NCBI GenBank assembly: GCA_024233975.1
Contig: JACKOX010000013.1
Coordinates: 1-64,000, forward strand
DNA length: 64,000 nt
From: Rhodanobacteraceae bacterium
GTDB taxonomy: Bacteria; Pseudomonadota; Gammaproteobacteria; Xanthomonadales; Xanthomonadaceae
Direction: 5' to 3'
Position 1 is the first letter of the stretch. Every line of letters begins with the position of its first letter. Made by a program: the position numbers and the translations under genes. Below, piece after piece: positions 59,701 to 64,000 of this stretch. Under the pieces are notes generated by a model that searched no databases, was not told the DNA's origin, and saw only the letters and a program-made list of their open reading frames with translations.

Positions 59701-60163
59701 GTTCAGCATCAGCAATCCGGACCCGCTCAACGCGGTCACTGGCATCACCTTCTCCGATGACCTTGGTGCGGCAGTGCCCGGCATGTTTGCCAATGGCCTG
59801 CCGATGAGCGGTGTCTGCGGCGCCGGATCACAGATCGCCGGCAGCAGCGTGGTGACGCTGAGCAACGGCAGCATCGCCGCTGGTGGCAGCTGCAGCTTCC
59901 AGATCAGCGTGCATATTCCGAACAGCATCAGCGCGGGCACCTACACCAACAACACCAGCCCGCTGACGGCCACGCCGGCCGGCGGCTTGGCCTCCAGTGG
60001 CGACCCGGCGGACATTGCCAGTGCCAGCATCGCCCTGCCCAGCGGGGTGCCGGCACCCATCGTCGCCCCGAATGTGATCCCGACGCTGGATCCGCGCTGG
60101 TTGCTGGCGATGATGGCGATGTTCGCCTTGATCGCCGGGTTCCGCATCCGCCAGCAGGGCTGA
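56753..60163 (+). CDS. Giant secreted repeat protein with IPTL-CTERM sorting tail (copy 2)
   Basis: These 1136 residues are a shorter paralogue of the preceding protein with about 8 repeats and the tail IPTLDPRWLLAMMAMFALIA. The first of three consecutive ATGs (56753) after GGGGGTCGGC was taken as the start. A signal peptide covers about residues 15-35. Its last five repeats correspond in order to repeats 8, 9, 11, 12 and 13 of copy 1. Two stretches are nearly identical at DNA level (58820-58968 with 55284-55432, and about 59602-60086 with 56056-56539). Tandem duplication with later repeat loss or conversion explains this. Confidence 0.87.
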   Translation: MMMGSGRAAPVRARVVFFGFLVAAVAANGAAIAASPASARVAKSTSGVVGVAPDLEKTFLETATPPGGTATIRFSLTLPESASTPVTAITFSDDLDAMLSGATAVNLPLSDVCGAGSAVTGTTTVAFGGGSLSPGESCSFDVAVSIPPGVATGLYTNLTSNVGADAIGVPVASAAAGADLLVSGLGISKAFLDDPVVPGGSATLQFTISNAAAIEPATAIAFTDDLDGMLSGTVATGLPMNDVCGPGSQLSGSGVITLSSGSLAAGASCTFSVVVQTPVSAASTDYSNVTSQLSAEVNLAALTLDPARDSLTIDSELLALSKSFVDDPVMPGDTVTLQFTLTNESPGATADSISFTDNLGAALSGLVAVGLPMNDVCGAGSQVSGSGVLTLSGGILAGGASCTFAVTLQVPAGASVGDMLNTTSSVTGQIGGQPVTGGPASDTLQVRALTFSKAYSGYAEAGSTVQLSFSITNLDQANGISGLGFTDDLDASLSGLVALGLPQSDVCGAGSQISGSNLLVMTGGDLPPGGSCVVTVTVQVPPGTALDTYPNITSELFVQGLPVGPPASADLLVEAPPAFQKAFSPSTVDVGQSSTLTFSIDNTLNNADTSSLAFTDNLPAGMLIAAVPNVSTSCVGGIITAAPGAGVITYSGGSVAAGVGCSVQVDVAASAVGSLVNTTGDLTSDKGNSGVANATLTVLEAPLFGKAFAPATVALGAVSTLSFSIDNSANVVDATGLDFSDNLPAGMVVATPANGSTTCTGGTLTAASGTTVVSYSGGMASAGAGCSVQVDVEAQAAGTLNNTTGDLTSSAGNSGPASASLTVSAAEISISKAFSATSVLRGGLVDVTYTIENLSTSATVDNISFTEDFSVAMPGWIYAGLPLPGSGVCGMTGTMGGSGSVVSLILGSLAPGESCTLPFQLMLPANAPLGLVTSTSSAVTGTVFGNPIAGNTASDDLTVVWLGFTKAFVYSGSPVPGSDIGLMFSISNPDPLNAVTGITFSDDLGAAVPGMFANGLPMSGVCGAGSQIAGSSVVTLSNGSIAAGGSCSFQISVHIPNSISAGTYTNNTSPLTATPAGGLASSGDPADIASASIALPSGVPAPIVAPNVIPTLDPRWLLAMMAMFALIAGFRIRQQG

Positions 60164-60171
60164 TCCCGGTT

Positions 60172-60195
60172 ACCCTGCCGCTTCGGCGGCAGGGT
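60172..60195 (+). other. UUCG-capped hairpin after the second repeat gene
   Basis: ACCCTGCCGC-TTCG-GCGGCAGGGT is a perfect 10-bp stem with a stable TTCG loop, 8 bp after the stop. It lacks a T run and may protect the 3' end or work with the terminator that follows. Confidence 0.6.
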
Positions 60196-60218
60196 CCGGG
60201 CGACGATGCGATAATCCA

Positions 60219-60251
60219 CGGCCGCGCCCGGTGCGCGGCCGTTTTCTTTTT
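60219..60251 (+). terminator. Rho-independent terminator before oleB
   Basis: The stem CGGCCGCGC / GCGCGGCCG (60219-60227 and 60233-60241) with loop CCGGT is followed by TTTTCTTTTT. It separates the repeat-protein transcript from oleB, which starts 25 bp later. Confidence 0.85.
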
Positions 60252-60275
60252 CGTTTCTGCAGATCGAGTCCGCGC

Positions 60276-61193
60276 GTGAGTCTTCCCCAGTACCCGTTCC
60301 AGGGATCCCGTTTCGAGGTCCGTCCCGGCATCCAGATGCACTACCTCGATGAAGGCCCGCGTGATGCGCCGCCCATCGTCATGGTGCACGGCAATCCCAG
60401 CTGGTCCTACTACTACCGTCGGCTGGTGTCGGCGTTCTCGGATCGCTACCGCTGCATCGTGCCGGATCACGTTGGCATGGGCCTGTCGGACAAGCCGGAC
60501 GACGCGGCCTATCGTTACACGCTGGAAAGCCGCATCGATGACCTGGAAGCGCTCCTCGCGCATCTCGGCGTGACTCGTGACGTGACGCTGGTGGTGCACG
60601 ACTGGGGCGGCATGATCGGCTTCGGCTGGGCCATGCGCTACCCCGAAGTCGTGCGTCGACTGGTGATCCTCAACACCGCCGCGTTCCCGCTACCCGAGGG
60701 CAAGCCACTGCCGTGGCAGCTGAACCTCGTTCGCAACACCAAGCTGGGTGCCTTGCTGGTGCGCGGTTTCAACGCCTTCGCCTGGGGTGCGGCCACGCAG
60801 GGCGTGATGCGCAAGATGCCGGCCGACGAAAAGCGGGCGCTGCTGTCGCCCTACAACAGCTGGCGCAACCGCATCAGCACGCTGCGCTTCGTGCAGGACA
60901 TTCCGCTGGCTGCGGGTGATCCGGGCTACGACATCGTTGCCGATTCGGCGAGTCGACTGCACGAGTTCGCTGATCGTCCGGCCATTGCCTGCTGGGGTCT
61001 CAAGGATTTCGTGTTCGACGCGGACTTCCTCGATGGCTTCCGCCAGCGCCTGCCGCAGCTTGAAGTTCATGCCTGGGAAGACGCCGGCCACTACGTGCTG
61101 GAAGACGCGCACGAGCGGATCATCCCGCTGGTCGAGCGGTTCCTCGCCGACAACCCGCTGAAGCCGGCGACGGAATCCACGCCCGCCGCATGA
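60276..61193 (+). CDS. oleB: OleB, alpha/beta hydrolase of the olefin pathway (beta-lactone decarboxylase)
   Basis: The 305 residues start at GTG (VSLPQYPFQG). They have the HGNPSWSYYYR oxyanion segment and the nucleophile elbow VHDWGGMIGFG with Asp as nucleophile, as in haloalkane dehalogenase-like OleB. The acid is probably in the FVFDADF region and the His in WEDAGHYVLED. OleB converts the beta-lactone made by OleC to a cis-olefin with loss of CO2. Its stop overlaps the oleC start (ATGA). An upstream GTG at 60231 overlaps the terminator and was rejected. Confidence 0.93.
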   Translation: MSLPQYPFQGSRFEVRPGIQMHYLDEGPRDAPPIVMVHGNPSWSYYYRRLVSAFSDRYRCIVPDHVGMGLSDKPDDAAYRYTLESRIDDLEALLAHLGVTRDVTLVVHDWGGMIGFGWAMRYPEVVRRLVILNTAAFPLPEGKPLPWQLNLVRNTKLGALLVRGFNAFAWGAATQGVMRKMPADEKRALLSPYNSWRNRISTLRFVQDIPLAAGDPGYDIVADSASRLHEFADRPAIACWGLKDFVFDADFLDGFRQRLPQLEVHAWEDAGHYVLEDAHERIIPLVERFLADNPLKPATESTPAA

Positions 61194-62845
61194 CCGCCAG
61201 CTGCAACATCGCGGCGACGCTGCCGCGCATGGCGGCCGAGGCGCCGGATCGCGTCGCCATCCGCTGTCCCGGCAAGCGCGGTGCGGATGGTCTCGCGACT
61301 TACGACGTCGCCATGACCTACGCCGAACTCGACACGCGTTCGGACGCCATTGCCGCCGGCCTGCTGATGACCGGCATCGCGCGCGGTGACCGCTGCGTGT
61401 TGATGGTGCGCCCGTCGCCGGAGTTCTTTGCGCTGATGTTCGCGCTGTTCAAGGCCGGCATCGTGCCAGTGCTTGTCGATCCGGGCATCGACCGGCGTGC
61501 GCTCAAGCAATGCCTTGCCGAAGCGGAACCCAGTGCCTTCATCGGCATTCCGCTGGCACAGCTGGCGCGTCGCTTGCTGGGCTGGGCGCGTGGTCGCATC
61601 CGGCATTCGGTCACCGTGGGCCGACGCTGGTTCTGGGGCGGGCCGCGACTGGCCGATATCGAAGCGCTGGGTGCGAACTCGGGCCCGCAGTTGCAGAGCA
61701 CGGCTCCCGATGAAGTGGCGGCCATCCTGTTCACGTCCGGCTCCACCGGTGTTCCCAAGGGCGTGGTCTACCGGCATCGGCATTTCGTCGCGCAGATCGA
61801 GATGCTGGGCAGCGCCTTCGGCATCGAAGCGGGTGGCGTTGACCTGCCGACGTTCCCGCCCTTTGCCCTGTTCGATCCGGCGCTGGGCCTGACCAGCATC
61901 ATTCCCGACATGGACCCGACGCGCCCCGCCAAGGCTGACCCACATCGCCTGCACGACGCCATTGATCGCTTTGGCGTCACCCAGCTGTTCGGTTCGCCGG
62001 CCCTGGTCGGCGTGCTCGCCGGATACGGCAAGCCGCTGCCCGGCGTTCGCCGCGTGCTGTCGGCCGGTGCGCCAGTGCCCAGTGACGTGGTTGCGACCAT
62101 GCGCGAACTGCTGCCGGCGGATGGGGAAATCTGGACACCCTACGGCGCCACCGAATGCCTGCCGGTCGCGGTGATTGAAAGTCGTGAATTGCAGGAAACC
62201 CGTGCGGCTACCGATGCTGGCGCTGGCACCTGCGTGGGTCGACCGGTGCCACCCAATGAGGTGCGCATCATCGCCATCAGCGACGAACCGATTTCCGAGT
62301 GGTCATCCGAACTGTTGGTACCCGAAAGGACTGTCGGCGAGATCACCGTGGCTGGCCCGACGGCGACAGACGCCTACTACAACCGCGATGCCGCGACCGC
62401 CATCGCCAAGATTCCGGAGCAACTCGCCGATGGCAGCGAGCGCGTCGTCCACCGCATGGGCGACGTTGGCTATTTCGACGAACAGGGACGCCTGTGGTTC
62501 TGCGGCCGCAAGTCGCAGCGGGTCGAGGCGGTTTCAGGTCCGCTGTATACCGAGCAAGTCGAGCCGGTGTTCAACACGCATCCCGAGGTGCGTCGCACTG
62601 CGCTGGTTGGCGTTGCAAAATCCGGTGGAACGGAGCCCGTGCTTTGCGTCGAATTGAACGCTGATGTGCCGTCCTCCTGTTGGCCGGACATCGAAACCGG
62701 ACTTCGCGAGATCGCCAGTGCCCACTCGCAATGCGCGCCAATCCGACGTTTCCTGCGCCATTCGGGTTTTCCCGTTGATATCCGCCACAACGCCAAGATT
62801 GGTCGGGAACAGCTGGCGCGTTGGGTCGCGACACAAATCCGCTAG
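61190..62845 (+). CDS. oleC: OleC, AMP-dependent beta-lactone synthetase
   Basis: This 551-residue ANL-superfamily enzyme has the phosphate loop FTSGSTGVPKGVVYRH near residue 182, the TPYGATECLPVA adenylate motif, and a C-terminal lysine region (DIRHNAKIGREQL). OleC adenylates the beta-hydroxy acid made by OleA and OleD and closes the beta-lactone. It is coupled to oleB by a 4-bp overlap and followed by oleD after 29 bp. Confidence 0.94.
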   Translation: MTASCNIAATLPRMAAEAPDRVAIRCPGKRGADGLATYDVAMTYAELDTRSDAIAAGLLMTGIARGDRCVLMVRPSPEFFALMFALFKAGIVPVLVDPGIDRRALKQCLAEAEPSAFIGIPLAQLARRLLGWARGRIRHSVTVGRRWFWGGPRLADIEALGANSGPQLQSTAPDEVAAILFTSGSTGVPKGVVYRHRHFVAQIEMLGSAFGIEAGGVDLPTFPPFALFDPALGLTSIIPDMDPTRPAKADPHRLHDAIDRFGVTQLFGSPALVGVLAGYGKPLPGVRRVLSAGAPVPSDVVATMRELLPADGEIWTPYGATECLPVAVIESRELQETRAATDAGAGTCVGRPVPPNEVRIIAISDEPISEWSSELLVPERTVGEITVAGPTATDAYYNRDAATAIAKIPEQLADGSERVVHRMGDVGYFDEQGRLWFCGRKSQRVEAVSGPLYTEQVEPVFNTHPEVRRTALVGVAKSGGTEPVLCVELNADVPSSCWPDIETGLREIASAHSQCAPIRRFLRHSGFPVDIRHNAKIGREQLARWVATQIR

Positions 62846-62874
62846 ACTCGATCCATTCCGTCAGGAGGTCGGCG

Positions 62875-63885
62875 ATGAAGGTGCTGGTTACCGGTGGTGG
62901 TGGATTCCTGGGCCAGGCGATCTGCCGCCAGTTGCGCGAGCGTGGTGATGAGGTCATCAGCTACAACCGCAGCCGTTACGACGAACTGGATGCCATCGGT
63001 GTCGAACAGGTGCAGGCCGACCTTGCCGCGCTGGAGCCGCTGGTGGAGGCCAGTCGCGGCGTCGACGCCATCATCCATGTCGGCGCCAAGGCCGGCGCCT
63101 GGGGCAGCTTCCGCGATTACTTCGAGCCCAACGTACGCGGCACGGCCAACGTGATCGCCGCCTGCCGCATGAACGGCATCGGCAAGCTGGTTTACACCTC
63201 GTCACCCAGTGTTACCCATCGCAGCACGCGGCCGGTCGTCGGCGGCAACGAACAGAACGTGCCCTACGGTGAAGGTTTCAAGGCCTGGTATCCGGCGACC
63301 AAGCGGATTGCAGAGGAAGACGTGCTGGCGGCCAATGACGCGACGCTGGCTACGGTGGCACTGCGCCCGCGACTGATCTGGGGCGTGGGTGACAACCAGT
63401 TGTTGCCGCGTCTGGTGGAGCGCGCGAAGTCCGGGCGCCTGCGACTGGTCGGCGATGGCTTGAACCGCATCGACACCACCTACATCGACAACGCCGCCGA
63501 TGCCCATGTGCTGGCGCTGGATGCGCTGGCACCGGGTGCGCGCTGTGCGGGCAAGGCCTACTTCATTTCAAACGGCGAACCGAAGTCGGCCAGCGAGATC
63601 ATCAACAGCCTGCTGCGAGCCGCGGGCGCACCAACGGTGGACAAGACGCTGGGCTTTCGGGCCGCCTACTGGATTGGTGCGGTGCTGGAAGGCGCCTGGC
63701 GCGTGCTGCCGCTGAAGGGCGAGCCGCCGATGACCCGCTTCCTCGCCGAACAGCTGTCGACCACGCATTTCTATGACATCAGCGCTGCGCGCCGAGACTT
63801 CGGCTATCGACCCACGGTGAGCATCCTTGAGGGTTTGAAGCGTCTCGGCGAATGGTCGAGCACGGCTTCCGCCGCACGGGGTTGA
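62875..63885 (+). CDS. oleD: OleD, NAD(P)-dependent 2-alkyl-3-oxoalkanoate reductase
   Basis: This 336-residue extended SDR/3-beta-HSD family enzyme has the N-terminal cofactor motif VTGGGGFLG (residues 5-13), TSSPSV and the catalytic YPATK. AGGAGG precedes the ATG at 62875. It reduces the beta-keto acid from OleA to the beta-hydroxy acid that OleC uses. It ends the oleBCD operon. Confidence 0.94.
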   Translation: MKVLVTGGGGFLGQAICRQLRERGDEVISYNRSRYDELDAIGVEQVQADLAALEPLVEASRGVDAIIHVGAKAGAWGSFRDYFEPNVRGTANVIAACRMNGIGKLVYTSSPSVTHRSTRPVVGGNEQNVPYGEGFKAWYPATKRIAEEDVLAANDATLATVALRPRLIWGVGDNQLLPRLVERAKSGRLRLVGDGLNRIDTTYIDNAADAHVLALDALAPGARCAGKAYFISNGEPKSASEIINSLLRAAGAPTVDKTLGFRAAYWIGAVLEGAWRVLPLKGEPPMTRFLAEQLSTTHFYDISAARRDFGYRPTVSILEGLKRLGEWSSTASAARG

Positions 63886-64000
63886 GGCAGGGATGCCGAA
63901 AAGGAAATGCGCCGTGGAGGGCTTCTGGCGCAGGCGTCCGCCATCGGCAAGCTGCGCTACTCGTACAACGATGTCTCACCCGTTGGCCGTGTCTTGAAGC
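63886..64000. other. Window end, no feature recognised
   Basis: The last 115 bp follow the oleD stop. I see no convincing gene, terminator or RNA here. Confidence 0.4.

Noticed and set aside
51285..60163. Antisense frames of several hundred codons opposite the repeat proteins
   Set aside because: They mirror the Ser/Thr/Gly-rich repeats in reverse and show no independent features.

Overview
The window is high-GC gammaproteobacterial DNA, most likely from a member of the Lysobacterales (Xanthomonadales), possibly near Rhodanobacteraceae. The signs are a xanthomonad-type olefin (ole) pathway, IPTL-CTERM surface proteins, a C-terminal ...NNGFE tail on a secreted protein, and a xanthomonad-like groEL fragment. 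The taxonomic call is inference from protein character; no marker gene such as 16S rRNA is present.

Bases 1-21,150 look like core chromosome. A truncated secreted beta-propeller/Calx-beta protein is followed by an acetate module: acs with a NarL-type response regulator on the minus strand, and divergently a DcaP-like porin, a DUF4212 protein, an SSS-family acetate-type symporter, a small membrane protein, a cNMP/CBS/DUF294 protein and a DEDDh exonuclease. Then come trmL, a secreted acidic protein, a serine hydrolase, a sigma-54 activator/sensor kinase pair, a short-chain dehydrogenase, a two-domain M16 protease and oleA.

Bases 21,150-34,853 form a defence-type integrative island. It opens with a recombinase module directly after the oleA terminator: an intact tyrosine recombinase, a small HTH protein, a recombinase-like protein without catalytic residues, and a GIY-YIG nuclease. 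On the opposite strand is a type I restriction-modification operon, hsdM-hsdS-(HEPN-like)-(DUF3800)-(unknown)-hsdR-(HipA-like kinase), followed by a serine resolvase.

Bases 34,854-50,850 are an array built by IS91/ISCR-type rolling-circle elements. Three copies of an 84-bp oriIS end, two near-identical transposase copies (one 5'-truncated) and a third that is an in-frame chimera with an IS3 DDE integrase alternate with DNA of unrelated origin. The pieces are a GAF-GGDEF gene plus a groEL 3' fragment, a strongly AT-rich Bacteroidota-like fragment with two broken genes, and a GC-rich block holding an RND pump remnant, a TolC/HlyD/ABC-2/ABC-2 export operon and an L,D-transpeptidase beside a truncated Lpp-like gene.

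Bases 51,285-60,163 hold two tandem giant repeat proteins with IPTL-CTERM sorting tails. Bases 60,276-63,885 hold oleB, oleC and oleD. The ole pathway is therefore complete, but oleA is about 39 kb from oleBCD, with all the accessory DNA between them.
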